Source: Nageia nagi (Eukaryota > Pinophyta). From it: DNA of 64,000 nt. The DNA is taken from positions 5,952,001-6,016,000 of the forward strand of contig JBITNC010000002.1 in assembly GCA_050084985.1 (NCBI GenBank). The letters are read 5' to 3'. Made by a program: the position numbers and the translations under genes. Under the pieces are notes generated by a model. The model saw only the letters and a list, made by a program, of their open reading frames with translations, did not search any database and had not been told where the DNA came from. Shown one piece after another: positions 33,817-45,230 of this stretch (position 1 is the first letter of the stretch; each line of letters opens with the position of its first letter).

Positions 33817-34438
33817 ATACACATATGCAAATATGATCGTTGTTGGAACAATGAATGGGACAACCATACTACCTCGATATTTGAATCCTCTCCACTGAAG
33901 GAGCTCTCTCCAAACCTTAGAAACCAACTAAAAGGTAGGAATGCAACCTCATAATACCATTGGTTGGACTAAGATGTTACACCTTAGTCATAGATGAGCA
34001 AGATCCATCGACGTACTAACCCTTCTAGATGTTGCACCTATGGTAAGACTACTTGACGTTACACCAAGGCTTTAGTGACTTCTAAAAAGAAGAGATAATC
34101 CAAAACTAACATATCCTTGTAATGATGTTAATCTCTTTTATATAGTTTCATCCTAAATCTATATCTCACCTAAGAATCATGCATATTCCTAAGGATGCCA
34201 ACAATCACATCTAATGGTCCATATTACAAGATCCAATGGCTAGATATGAAATGCCTCATTATTGTAGACTAATATTTCATTTACAATTATTAATATGCCT
34301 TGGAATCATGTATTACAATTCATACAAGTGGCCCCCATTATTATAATGATAAAATGCACTAAATCTACTCTTAACTATCAAACTCACACCTAAATACCAT
34401 CACTAACAAACTCATATTTCAAGGAGAGGGACATCACA

Positions 34439-35300
34439 CCCCAAGGGGTCAATATGGAGATGTTCTTGGATCTCTATTTGTAGATGCAACATGGAAGATT
34501 TGATCAATAGGTGAACTTCAAAATGCGATAGCTATCTCGTTTCCTAATGAAACCATGTCATATAGCCTATCAAAACGATTGAGGAAAATCACACTATCCA
34601 ATCCATAAGTCAAATCAACAATCCAACATTTATGGTGAACTTAAATCTCCATAAAAAGGATAATATTATTCCCAAAATACATCAAAACATGCCAAAAGGG
34701 AATATTATAGTTTTTTTTCTTATATCAATTTATGTGATTTTTTCTATTAGCAGGGGGGACGTATATTCTAATTGTTATGGTGTTGATATAATATTTATGT
34801 AATATTTATGTTTCTCTAGCTTAAGGTCTTGACCAAAATAAGCATCCACATTTTAGATGGTTGAAAATGAGGTGTGGCAATCATTAAGGATATGCATATA
34901 TCTCTTTACATGGTGTATGAGTACCTCTTTGTTTAGAAAGAAATCTAGAGCGGTTAGTTAGTCTATGTTATCTAAATTGATTTAATTTAAGTATACATAT
35001 ACTCGATGAAGTCAATCAACGATAAACATAAGTGTACTAAATAAACCAATGGAGATGATGAATACAACTAGTTGCAATATGATGCTACAGGTGGGTACTT
35101 TATTGTTAGATAATCATAATCATTATTGAAGAATTCATCTAGGGATAGGTTGTGAAATGAATATAAACTTTAATCCAAAATGTTAGTTGAAAGGTTATCT
35201 TTAGAGATTACGTTATTATTATGTTGACTTCCTTTATTAAATTTAGTATCATATCCCAATCCTGATTTATCTTAAGGCTTTCATGGGGGTATGTTAATTA
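34439..35300. other. Interior of the old minus-strand Gypsy relic
   Basis: No motif legible. The assignment is by position between protease and RT pieces of the same strand. Confidence 0.35.
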
Positions 35301-38300
35301 CATCTCGATTTCCTTTCTCATGTTTACCTAATCAAAAGCCTTATATTATTTTTGGAAATATTTCAATTCATATTCTTTATTGAGTAGTTAATCAACATCG
35401 TTGCAAAAAGAAGATAATTGTTCAAGTTCGTTAGTTGATGGTGGTTAAGATAAGTATGTAGAAGTATCTCCCCCGTACATGAATAGGGTTTGGTTGGATG
35501 GAGGTTAAAGGGAATGATTGTTCCTTTAAGTTTAACATGATCTTTAATGATAGGGATTATGGGCAATGTGATAGGTTGGCCATGTAAGTCATACTCTTCT
35601 ATATTTGTTGAGGTATAATTAATTATAATTATATTAGGTGAGGTTTTGCTAAAGGATGGTGTGTAAGTATGATGAGTGGTATTAGATTTTTCTATACGAG
35701 GTGTAGGAATTATAGAAGAATTTGGTGGTTGTTATGGAATGTTAAAAATGAGTTTGGAAGGTTTTTACTAGGGAGTAGTTGATATGAATTTGATGATTTG
35801 GAGTGGATTCATCTATGTTAGTTTAGGTATCAATAATTAGTATTGATGATGTTAAGGTTTATATGGGATGGTTTGGTGATGTTGTTTATGATGATCTTAT
35901 GATGCAAAGATGATGTGTAGAGGGGGAAAAGGTAATGGTGTCATGTAGGGCTTGGATAAGTTTACAATACATAAAAGGTTCAAGATCATTAGGGATGCAA
36001 TGTAGTTGACCCTCGTATATATACTTAATACATATATGAAGTGTTGAGGGACTACATTGCATTTCTCTAGTCCAAGGCCTTCAAAATAAGATATTGTATT
36101 GTATATTTCCTTCTATGACATGTAATAATTATTAGATAGTTCAAGGATTGACATAGATGGATAAGATTGCAGTTCTTAATATGATGGACATGGTATCATT
36201 AAAGGCTCCTAAAGTAGGAGTATGTGATGGTAAATTATTTTGGGGGATATCGAGGTTTCTAAGAGAGATGACATAAATGGTGTTCATTTTGAATACATTA
36301 TCTATCATAACTCTTTTAAAGGGTTTTCCATTAATAAGAGTTATGTGGAATAAGGGAGAGTCCATTCCTAAGGAGCCTCCTTTTTTAATGTTGGAACCAT
36401 AAAATGTAAACCCTTGATGATTGTAAGCTTATATGATCTTGGGTTTGGACTTCTATAACATGAAAGACTCCCATCAAGGCACATCAATGTACTTTTGATT
36501 ATTTCAAGAGTTTTAAAATTGAGATTTTAATGAGAGTTATTTTTAGTTAATGAGTTAATACACTCTTTATTATAAGAGTCATGTTATTAGATCTTGGAGA
36601 AGAAATGAGTGGTTCAGATTGATTTTCATGGTCTTATGTAAGATATGGTTGATTTGGGTTATTACAAGGAGAATGATGTCCTCACATGATAAAATTAACC
36701 ATGCCTATAAACTTATGATCAAGAAGATTTACATAATTGAGTTGCTAATTGTTTGGGGCTTATGGGCAAGGTAGTGGATCTTTATAAACTGTGAGTTGTT
36801 GATTAGGCTAAGCTAGTAGGTTTTCAAGTTGTATTTGATTGCTATTTATTATATTTTGGATATAATTATGCAGACTATGATAATTATTTATAATATGCCT
36901 TCCTTATTCATGAAAATTATAGTATTCCTCTTTATTGAACCATTTTGACCTAGGAATGTTTAAAGCTCTTTGGCAAGTTTCTAGTAATATAATAGAATTC
37001 ATTCTTAAAAGTTGTTGTAGTATTTATGATAATGGATCCACAAGTGGGGTGTATTGATAAGTTTTACATGGATGCATATTTCATAATTATTGGTTTGAAC
37101 CCCTTAATTGGAGTAGATATTGTATTGGAAGCAGTGATGAAAAAGAGGAGGGTATTGGCTTAGTGGTGGAGTATCAAGAGGTGGGTATCAAGTTACTTGA
37201 TTAACTTGATTTTGTTTTCTTGGAGTAGGGTTTTTGAAATCATTTTTCTTAAGTAATTTAATATCACTACTATTGATATTAACTTGTTCAATTTTCTTGT
37301 CCATGTGAATAGCATCCTCAAACATTATGAATTGTAATATTTGTAGTGTGCTTGATATATATATTTAGTGCAACTCCTACCAAAAAAAAATAGTTAAATT
37401 TATTTTTGGTGTAGAAAAAATTAGATTTTTAACTAAAGTTCTACATCATGCTACGTAATCATCAACGGGTTCATCATTAAATTGTTTTGAATTATAGAGA
37501 TTAGATAAGGTCATTTTTTCTTTGGTGTTGATGAAGAATTGATATAAGAATAGACTTGCTAATTATTCAAAGATATAAATGTAATGATGGGGAAAATTAT
37601 TATATTGATCTAGTGTTGGTCCTATTAATGATATGGGAAATATTCTAATAATAAGGGTCTCATTAGGACTAATTATGTGTCGAGCATGATTAAATGCCTA
37701 GAGGTGGACTTAAGGGTCTTCTTTGGAGTTGAACTTATCAAATATTGGGACTTAAAAATGCTTAGGATAGTTCTCACATTGTAATGAGGGGCAAATTGGT
37801 TGATTTCGTAATGAATCATTAGGAACTCGGATCAAATTTTCTTAATTCTAATTGTTGTACTCATTTTTAAGTTTGATGGCTAATGGCAAGGATGTCATTT
37901 AGGATGTTAAGAATGACAATGTCTACAATTTGGATACCAATAGTGTTTGCATTCAGAATTATAAGGGCAATAGATTATGATTATTGGTTTTGAGGGATGT
38001 TTTTGGTATTAGTTAGATTTTGGGAAATAGTATTAGTCTGATGTTGAGTGTTAAGGCAAGATTAAACCTAAGATATGTAGTTAGTTTGGGAATGGGGGAC
38101 AACATCAATTAGAGTTGTTTCATTTTTAGGAATTTGTAACTCTTCATCGAATGGATCATGAAAATCTTCATAAGTTTGTTCACTAGCTTGCAACGTAGAG
38201 GCCTTTTGGGCTTCCTTTCTTTTACGAAATAAATCATTAATATTTTTCATATTTTGAATCATATAGCCTTTAAATTAAATTGAAATAGGCATTTGTGTAT

Positions 38301-38400
38301 GAGTATTTTCTTCGTGGTTGTCTAATTCTTGATTATTTGATTTAGTATTATTTTTTTTCAACATCATTTATTTAAAGTCCATTTCTTGAGCTTTTTGATA
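35301..38400 (-). pseudogene. Decayed Gypsy gag-protease body
   Basis: Minus-strand remnant, N-terminus at the right. At 37445-37520 it reads MTLSNLYNSKQFNDEPVDDY, the (L.NLYNxKQ..xE.xDDY) block of the gag domain. At about 36880-36990 it reads WFNKEEYYNFHE and GRHIINNYHSLHNYIQ, the knuckle-like region of this gag type with cysteines replaced by tyrosine. At 36141-36365 is a protease-like frame (see that entry). A frame at 38068-38262 (NINDLFRKRKEAQKA) may be the gag N-terminus. Stops in all frames make it non-functional. The order gag, protease, RT (32.5 kb) fits a single Gypsy element. Confidence 0.65.
36141..36365 (-). pseudogene. Gypsy retropepsin-like fragment
   Basis: The minus-strand open stretch reads PLFHITLINGKPFKRVMIDN, then DIPQNNLPSHTPTLGAFNDT and ILRTAILSIYVNP. 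It follows the pattern of Gypsy (Tat/Athila-type) aspartic proteases: V.GxPxKRVxIDxGSALN, then LxxxxxTxRAFDxTxRxxxGTIxLPVxVGP. The catalytic IDxGSA is degraded here to IDNVFK. Part of the 35.3-38.4 kb relic. Confidence 0.7.
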
Positions 38401-39384
38401 GATTGTAACCATACAAGGAAAGAGGAATCAAGCTTTTTGTTTTATCACAAACATAAAAGATTAACTAGTAAACCTCTATAGTGATAGATAGATATTAGCA
38501 AAGATAAAACACTATTTTGGAAATAGATGGATGAAATTAAGGTTTCAACTTAGGAATAACCAAGTAGTAATATATATACATAGTTGAAAGCATTAAATAA
38601 GTAATAAGTGTGAAAATAACACTTTATCAAATACATTCATGCTCATATGAATTTATTGCAAATATAAGTGTATTATTTTCTTTTACAATGGTTCTAGATA
38701 AGAGCTAAATTAGGTAGGTTTCAATTATTTTGTAGTTTAAGAATTAACTCTTGGTAGTGAAGTTTGGGTAGCCCAATTTTAGCTCATGTGTGTGTAATAT
38801 GCAAAAAGAAAATATGCAATGCAAGGGTTTCATTCCTTTAGCACTTCCATGCAACCTTTCTTGATCACTTAAAATTACCAAGCAGTGCAAATGGAGAACA
38901 TACTTCATTTTAGTGGTGGTTGTGTTAATGTGCAATCTTAGTTGTTCTCAAGCAAAAAGAAAATAAAAAGATAATCTACTTGTATATGTTTATTGTAATA
39001 AAAGGTTTGTTTTACCCTTAACTTTGAAAGTAGGAAGTGCTTTTCAATGTGTATTGATTTCCTTTTATATTATTTTCGAATAACAATTTATCATATCTCT
39101 TGCATAAGCATTAAAAACAACTTGCAAATGTTATAAGAAAAGTACCCCTTATACTCTTTTCCAAATTTTGTGAATCATTTTTGGTTTTGTCTCAAGTGGT
39201 AAATTATTTCATCCCAATTGACAAATCCACTTACCCATAACTAATATAGCTTATTCATTCAACCCAACCAATAAAGCCACTTCCTCCCAACTAATAGGGC
39301 TTAATCATTTCAATTTGATTGATAAAGCTATTTCCTCCTAATTAATAGAGCTTAATCATTTCACTGATAATATACCAAAACATA
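38401..39384. other. Leader region of the old minus-strand Gypsy relic
   Basis: AT-rich DNA with a run of repeated CCCAACTAATAGGGCTTAATC-like segments (39230-39365). The sequence is interrupted at its right end by the 39390-44045 insertion and resumes at 44051. Confidence 0.35.
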
Positions 39385-39389
39385 AAACA

Positions 39390-40490
39390 TGTAATGTCCC
39401 CAAATTTGTAAAACGTCCACTTTCTCTTCTCTTGGAGTGTGACATTCATGGCAAAGGAGGAGAAACCAAAAATAAATTAATTTAGGAGTATTTTATTAAT
39501 ATTTTGTATTTATTTATGTAACCAAGGCTAAAGAGACCCTTGAGGCACTCACCCTTGGATTTTATTTAATTAATCTGGCTCAATTATTTGTAATTAATGC
39601 AATATTAGTCTCTCATAATGGGACGTTGCATTTATGAGCCATTGATCTTGTAATTTGGCATGTCTAGGCAACCATTATGGGACGTTGAGCTTCCTGGGTC
39701 CTTAGATGATTTAATTTGTCATCCCAAGACACCAGAAGAGGGACGTTGCACTTTGGGTGATTCTAAGGTATGAGAGATCTTGTTATAAAAGGAGATGGGA
39801 CGCATCATTTGGAGGCATGCTTGAAGATCATTAGATTTTATCTCTTTCCGGGGGTTAGCAGCTAGTGGAGTTGCAGCTTTCCAGCTAACTTAGTGGGAGA
39901 GCTTTAGCCAGTGTGGAGTTCTTACCTAAGCTAGGATAGTAACTCAAGCCAGTGAGGTGGAGTTGCTAGAGTAGCTTGTGCCAGTGAGGTGGAGTTACTG
40001 GAATAGTTCGAGCTAGTGTGGTGGAACTATTCCGTCCCTGATCCAGATCTAGCCAATGCGACCATATTCTAGATCCAGATCTAACCTACCAAATCAGTCT
40101 GAGGAGGCACATCCTAGATCCAGACCAGCCGAATCAGTGTGAGGAGGCTCGTCCAGCATTGGGGAGAAGAAATTGAAGAACTTGCAGGGCCAGATCATCC
40201 AAATCTGCCTTATGAGGGCAAACATCCCCCTTCTTGAGCATTTGGGTATTTTTCCTTGAGTATTTGGGTATTTTTCCTTGAGTATTGTACTTGTCCATTT
40301 GGGACATCCCAGCTCTTGAAGAATAAAATTCATTTATGGCTCTATTTCTTGTTCAATTTGCAAATTCGATTTGAATTGAGCTAGATAGAAAAATATATAA
40401 ATATATATAAATTCCTAAGTAGTGATATTTCAACTTTGGAATATTACACTTTAACAAAAATCGCATTTTGTGAGTTTTGGAGATATTACA
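39390..40490 (+). repeat. 5' LTR of the non-autonomous Gypsy
   Basis: Contains a TATAAAA box at 39784-39790 and, downstream, a chain of related segments built on AGCCAGTGAGGTGGAGTT. A 21-bp segment (TTTGGGTATTTTTCCTTGAG) is present twice near 40243-40280 but once in the 3' LTR. Ends ATTACA next to the PBS. Confidence 0.92.
39784..39790 (+). promoter_or_regulatory. TATA box of the Gypsy 5' LTR
   Basis: TATAAAA, followed by GGAGATGGGA. The corresponding TTATAAAAGGAGATGGGA is also present in the 3' LTR near 43333. It would position the start of element RNA about 30 bp downstream. Confidence 0.6.
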
Positions 40491-40503
40491 GTGGTATCAG
40501 AGC
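40491..40503 (+). other. Primer-binding site (initiator Met tRNA)
   Basis: GTGGTATCAGAGC directly after the 5' LTR. TGGTATCAGAGC is the complement of the 3' end of plant initiator methionine tRNA, the usual primer for reverse transcription. Confidence 0.9.
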
Positions 40504-40531
40504 TAGTTTTCCTGCCAGCCTGTATTAGCTC

Positions 40532-41540
40532 ATGCTGCCCAAGATCCATAATTACTACTTGAGAGGAAGAAGTGATCCTGATTACCAGCCGAGCTTGGAG
40601 GAGAGAGACGTAATAGATCTGGAGGGATCTGAAGAGTGGGAGGAAGTCGGACAAGGGAACATGGCCGATTCCAACATAGCCATCTTAGACACATTAAGGA
40701 AGATGACGAAGCAATTGCAGATACTCACGTCCCAAAGAGGGAACCAGACTCCACCACCCAACTGGGAGAATAGAAACGGCCAGGAGAGAGCTCATCTGGG
40801 GCTAGATCTCATTATCAGAAGTCTGTACCTATTCCACCTAAGCCTCTTTTCAAAAAAGAGGAAGATCCGAAGGAGATCTATCAGAGACATCGGGAGAGGC
40901 TCAACCAATTGTTCGATGAGTACATGGCCAAACCAGTAGAGTACAGAAACATCATATCTTTCCAAGAATTTCATGGACAATTGGAGGGAGGACAAGGAGG
41001 ATGCCCACCTATCTTTAAGGAGCCATTGCAGAAGATCCAATTGGAGAAATTTGATGGAGATGTGGGGATCTCGGTAAGAGGATGGATTCACCAACTGCAA
41101 ATGTACCTATCTTTCAATTCCATGGTAGAATATGAGGCCATACTTTTTGCCACATCTCCCTAAAGGGACGAGCCTATGAGTGGTGGCACCATGGATTGAA
41201 AATGTTGGGGCATGACCAGATCTCAACTTTTGATGAATTTTGCCAAAGGTTGCTGGAATGTTTTGAAAAGAAGATTGAAGAAAGTTACTTCCATGAGCTC
41301 ACCAAGATCCAACAGAAAGGTACAATTGAAGAATATGTAGATGAGTTTATGAATGTTTCTGTTATGGTTTCAGATCTGTCAGAAGTTAGAAGGATGATTA
41401 TGTTCATGGAGGGTTTGAATGAAAATATCAGAGCATCTATCAAAGCACTTGAGCCAAATGATCTTGATGAGGCAATCAGAAGGGTCGTAGCACTTGAATC
41501 AACCAATTTGATCCGAGAAAAGAGCAATCAAGGAAGGACG
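40532..41540 (+). pseudogene. Gypsy gag, frameshifted
   Basis: Starts at the ATG at 40532 (LPKIHNYYLRGR). It is open to about 40800, where the frame shifts; the gag reading continues in the frame of 40909-41163 (EPLQKIQLEKFDGDVGISVR, GWIHQLQMYLSF), stops at 41161-41163, and resumes (GRAYEWWHHGLKM) into an open stretch to 41541. Motifs are those of the retrotransposon gag domain (FDGD..V..W...QMYLxF then GxAxxWW), then a helical C-terminal part. At least one frameshift and one stop separate the pieces. Confidence 0.8.
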
Positions 41541-41659
41541 TAGCCACCCCAGCAACAAATTATGCCAGCAAGTAAAACGAATGGGAGCCAAGGAAGGCTC
41601 ACGTCTCCACCAAGGAGAAATGCATGGCCGTTAGAGTAGACACAGAGGGATCGGGAGAT

Positions 41660-41740
41660 CTCATGTTTTGAAATGAGAAGAAAAATGTGCTTTGTCTGCA
41701 GAGGATCATGGGAGCCAGGCCATCGCTGCAATGGGAAGGT
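41660..41740 (+). pseudogene. Gag zinc knuckle remnant
   Basis: Reads MCFVCRGSWEPGHRCNGK: a CxxC....GHxC nucleocapsid zinc knuckle with all ligands present, followed by a stop. It lies between the gag open stretch and the protease frame. Confidence 0.75.
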
Positions 41741-41906
41741 GTAGCTTAGTTATGTAGAGATAATGGAGATGGAGGAACCTAAATCAGATCTATGGAGCAT
41801 TTCAAAATTTGTGGAAGAGTTTTCCACTCACAGCACCTTGGCCACCATTAGTGGAGCACCCCATTGCCCCACATTGCACATTTAGGGAAGAGCTTTAGGA
41901 GAAGAA

Positions 41907-42365
41907 GTGACTATTCTTATCGATGTAGGGGCATCTCACAACTTCATTGATGCTTTGTTTGCTACTGAGAAAGGAGTAAGTATGGACATTTTTGAAGGAT
42001 TCAATGTGGCCAATGCTAACGGCCAGATCTCATTTTGCAATAATGTGATTAGACAACTTCCAGTTGAGACCAACAATTACTCTATGAGAAGTGATTTCTA
42101 TGTATATCCCATGGGAGGGACCTTGCACATGGTCTTTGGAATTCAATGGCTAAAAACTTTGGGGGAGATTAGGATAAATTATGACACCTTGGAAATGAAG
42201 TTCCTGGAAAATGGAAAGGAGGTCATCATGAGAGGATTGCAGGGCAGCAATAGGGCCACTTCACAAGCCCATCGATTGAAAGTAATAGAAGATCCAAAGC
42301 AACAACATCGAATCATTCCTCACATCCCAAACAGAACTACCATGCAAGACATCACCCAGTCCTAA
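41907..42365 (+). pseudogene. Gypsy retropepsin (aspartic protease), isolated
   Basis: 152-codon open stretch starting MTILIDVGASHNFIDALFAT. LIDxGASHNFI is the active-site block of Gypsy gag-pol proteases, here with Val instead of the usual Ser/Thr/Cys after the catalytic Asp. A second conserved block, MVFGIQWLKTLG, matches the C-terminal GxxWL region. The frame ends at 42365 where RT would normally begin, and no pol enzyme follows. The upstream in-frame sequence is short and stop-interrupted, so the start codon is nominal. Confidence 0.8.
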
Positions 42366-42939
42366 GGTAACACACCCACATTTGCTCGACCACTAATGAA
42401 TTGGTTAAGAGTGTTCTTTTTCTGGATAATAAGTTGGAGGTTGATTGAAGATTGGAAACAAGTGATAATACTTGCTGGTCAGATTTACTTCTCTTTGGTA
42501 TATATGTCCCTGTTACAAGTATATTGCTGCAAAATTTTTTGGGACAAATTGTCCATCATCTTGCTTAAAATGAGAAATAGAGGGATTGGAGATTTGGTAT
42601 TACTTCATCATACTTTTCCTTGTGAACCACTCAACCACTTAGACCATTGGGATGTTGGGACGAATGTATTCATGCTTGCTGAAATTGCAGATTCTCCCTT
42701 CCATCATGTGATGTAGTCCTGGATAGAAGATAACCCACTAGCACTCCTTGATTTCATTCAGGACTTGGATGTTGGGTTGTGGAGCTATGAAGGTAGACAT
42801 TTTAGCCATCACTTGCAGCAAAAAATCAGAACTCTTTCTCCTTGTTCTTTCATCCGCATTACAACTTTTCAGGATGGGAAAGAGAAGGGCCAATTTATCT
42901 TGAGTTGCTTGGGGACAAGCAATTCAGGAAGAGGAGAAT
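42366..42939 (+). other. 3' untranslated internal part of the non-autonomous Gypsy
   Basis: Remaining internal sequence without RT or integrase. Protein-like pieces (LNHLDHWDVGTNVFM, NPLALLDFIQDLDVGLW) could be a degraded C-terminal chromodomain-side tail or unrelated DNA. It ends with the purine tract GGAAGAGGAGAAT just before the 3' LTR, which fits a polypurine tract (42928-42939). Confidence 0.55.
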
Positions 42940-44045
42940 TGTAATGTCCCCAAATTTGTAAAACGTCCACTTTCTCTCATCTTGGAGTGTGATGTTCATG
43001 GCAAAGGAGGAGAAACCAAAAATAAATTAATTTAGGAGTATTTTATTAATATTTTGCATTTATTTTTGTAACCAAGGCTAAAGAGACCCTTGAGGCACTC
43101 ACCCTTGGATTTTATTTAATTAATCTGGCTCAATTATTTGTAATTAATGCAATATTAGTCTCTCATAATGGGACGTTGCATTTATGAGCCATTGATCTTG
43201 TAATTTGGCATCTCTAGGCAACCATTATGGGACGTTGGGCTTCCTGGGTCCCTAGATGATTTAATTTGTCATCCCAAGACACCAGAAGAGGGACGTTGCA
43301 CTTTGGGTGATTTTAAGGTATGAGAGATCTTGTTATAAAAGGAGATGGGATGCATCATTTGGAGGCATGCTTGAAGATCATCACAGTTTATCTCTTTCTG
43401 AGGGTTAGCAGCTAGTGGAGTTGCAGCTTTCTAGCTATCTTAGTGGGAGAGCTCAAGCTAGTGTGGAGGGGTTCTTACCTAAGCTAGGACAGTAACTCGA
43501 GCCAGTGAGTTGGAGTTGCTAGAGTAACTCGAACCAGTGAGGTGGAGTTACTGGAATAGTTCGAGCTAGTGTGGTGGAACTATTCCATCCCTGATCCAGA
43601 TCCAACCAGTGGGGCAGATCCAGATCTAGCCAGTGTAGCCATATTCCAGATCCAGATCTAACCTGCCAAATCAATGTGAGGAGGCACGTCCTAGATCCAG
43701 ACCAACCGAATCAGTGTGAGGAGGCTCATCCAACATTGGGGAGAAGAAATTGAAGAACTTGCAGGGCTAGATCATGCAAAGCTACCTTGTGAGGGCAAAC
43801 ATCCCCCTTCTTGAGCATTTGGGTATTTTTCCTTGAGTATTGTACTTGTCCATTTGGGACGTCCCAGCTCTTGAAGAATAAAATTCATTTCTGGCTCTAT
43901 TTCTTGTTTAATTTGCAGATCCAATTTGAATTGAGCTAGATAGAAAAATATAAAAATATATATAAATTCCTAAGTAGTGATATTTCAACTTTGGAATATT
44001 ACACTTTAACAAAAATCGCATTTTGTGAGTTTTGGGGATATTACA
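42940..44045 (+). repeat. 3' LTR of the non-autonomous Gypsy
   Basis: Copy of the 5' LTR. It has an extra GATCCAGATCCAACCAGTGG segment near 43600 and a single copy of the TTTGGGTATTTTTCC unit (two in the 5' LTR). Followed by the target duplication AAACA at 44046-44050. Confidence 0.92.
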
Positions 44046-44050
44046 AAACA

Positions 44051-45114
44051 CATATAATAGGCTTGCAATATCTTGGATTAATTGTTAGCACTTAACAAAA
44101 TAAACGAAACCAATAATAAATCCAAAGAAGGAGAAAGGTCCTTACATGAATTGAACTAGGGGTCCCATCGTTATCACCAAAATATTCTAATCTTTTTATC
44201 ATATTTTTCTATTAGATGATTAAACTTTTGTTTATTGAAATGTATAAAGTGGATTAGTTTTCACCAATGAAGCTTGGTCAATCTCCCTTCCAAATGTAAT
44301 CTCAAAATGATAAAACACAAGCATGCTTATAAATGGTGGTGTTAATAAACACCTTTGGTTGCATGATATGTGATCTATGTTAACTAATGAAGCTTTATCA
44401 TTTATATAAACTAATGAAGCCACTTGAGTCAACTAATATTTTGTACATGTAAGAAGAAAGATAGCTCAAAAACCACACATTTAGTAGAAAAATATCAAAC
44501 AAACTATATAGGATGAATTGCTATCAAACTCTAAAAAATTCATGTGAATTAGAATTTTAATGCAGGTAGTAAATCTTGTAGGTGGGCTTAGTTATTCCTT
44601 ATGCCACTAGATAAGGTGTGAAACATGTACTGACTGAACTATGAAATACACTATAGAACAAACAAACTAATCTCTTATATGAGAAAAATGCAAATAACTA
44701 TCATAGGGTTAAAGAAATAAATACTAAATATTATCCCTGGTCACATATGACTATGTTGATCTCTTGCTTTATCATTTATGTTATCTTATATATGCTATGC
44801 AATTATTGTTTATATGAGCAAGAGAATTTGATTCCCTAACTCGTTGTGTGACTAGTCACATTATTATGTATCTTTGCACTACCATGATTCATCTACCCCA
44901 TTGTTCTACTTAGTTGAGCAACTCATTTGGAATATTGTAGTTATTTTGTGAATTTTGATAGAAGATTATTGCTTCCATGAGCGGGAGAATTTGATTCCAT
45001 TATTGCCTATATAATCAATACGATTATTATATATCTCTTATACATTATTTTTATTTCTCTATTTTGATAAGTCATATAACTAATTTTGAATGTTATTATT
45101 ATTTTGTGAATTTG
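44051..45114. other. Continuation of the old minus-strand Gypsy relic (leader / 5' LTR side)
   Basis: On the minus strand at about 44160-44195 the sequence TTTTGGTGATAACGATGGGA is reminiscent of a worn TTTGGCGCC..TGCCGGGGA primer region of Tat/Athila Gypsy elements. That would put the 5' LTR of the relic immediately to the right. The match is weak. No LTR boundary was found. Confidence 0.3.
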
Positions 45115-45230
45115 TCTCAAGTGATTAATTATTTGGTATGTGGTTAATTATTTGGTAAATGGTCAACCATTTGGTAAGTGGTTAACCATTTGAGAAGTGC
45201 TTAACCATTTGGTGAATAGTTAAATTTGTT
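45115..45230. repeat. Minisatellite of about 20-bp units
   Basis: About five diverged copies of a unit like GTGGTTAACCATTTGGTAA. Each carries the palindrome GGTTAACC or a variant. Confidence 0.7.

Larger units (their letters stand above)
32870..34438 (-). repeat. LTR related to family A, split by a nested solo LTR
   Basis: Minus-strand LTR with a clear right end (reverse TGTGATGTCCC, ending 34438). Segments match the solo LTR at 22830-24055, such as GGAGCCAACTAGGGCAT against GGAACCAACTAGGGCAC and TTTGAATCCTCTCCACTGAA against TTGAATCCTCTCCATCGAA. The left end is uncertain (near 32870), and I found no convincing target duplication; CCCCA occurs at both candidate sites but leaves a non-canonical left end. 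It is interrupted at 33103/33817 by another LTR. Confidence 0.65.
39390..44045 (+). mobile_element. Complete non-autonomous Gypsy LTR retrotransposon (TSD AAACA)
   Basis: LTRs 39390-40490 (1,101 bp) and 42940-44045 (1,106 bp) start TGTAATGTCCCC and end ATATTACA. They are flanked by the exact duplication AAACA (39385-39389 and 44046-44050). The internal region is only about 2.45 kb. It has an initiator-Met PBS, a frameshifted gag with a zinc knuckle, and a retropepsin, then stops before any RT, RNase H or integrase. It would need enzymes from a related autonomous element to move. It is inserted in the leader of the old minus-strand Gypsy relic. The two LTRs are similar but differ by several small tandem-copy changes. 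Confidence 0.92.

Noticed and set aside
32883-34443. CCCCA as the target duplication of the LTR at 32.87-34.44 kb
   Set aside because: The copies exist, but the left one would leave a non-canonical end (no TG/CA), and similarity to related LTRs seems to continue past it.
36141-36365. Host aspartic protease gene
   Set aside because: The pattern is that of Gypsy retropepsins, and the fragment is in line with gag and RT relics on the same strand.
40792-41100. Minus-strand 102-codon ORF in the pol-less Gypsy
   Set aside because: Exact shadow of the gag domain on the opposite strand; no independent motif.
45115-45230. CRISPR-like repeat array
   Set aside because: Units are adjacent, diverged and lack unique spacers; this is a plant minisatellite.
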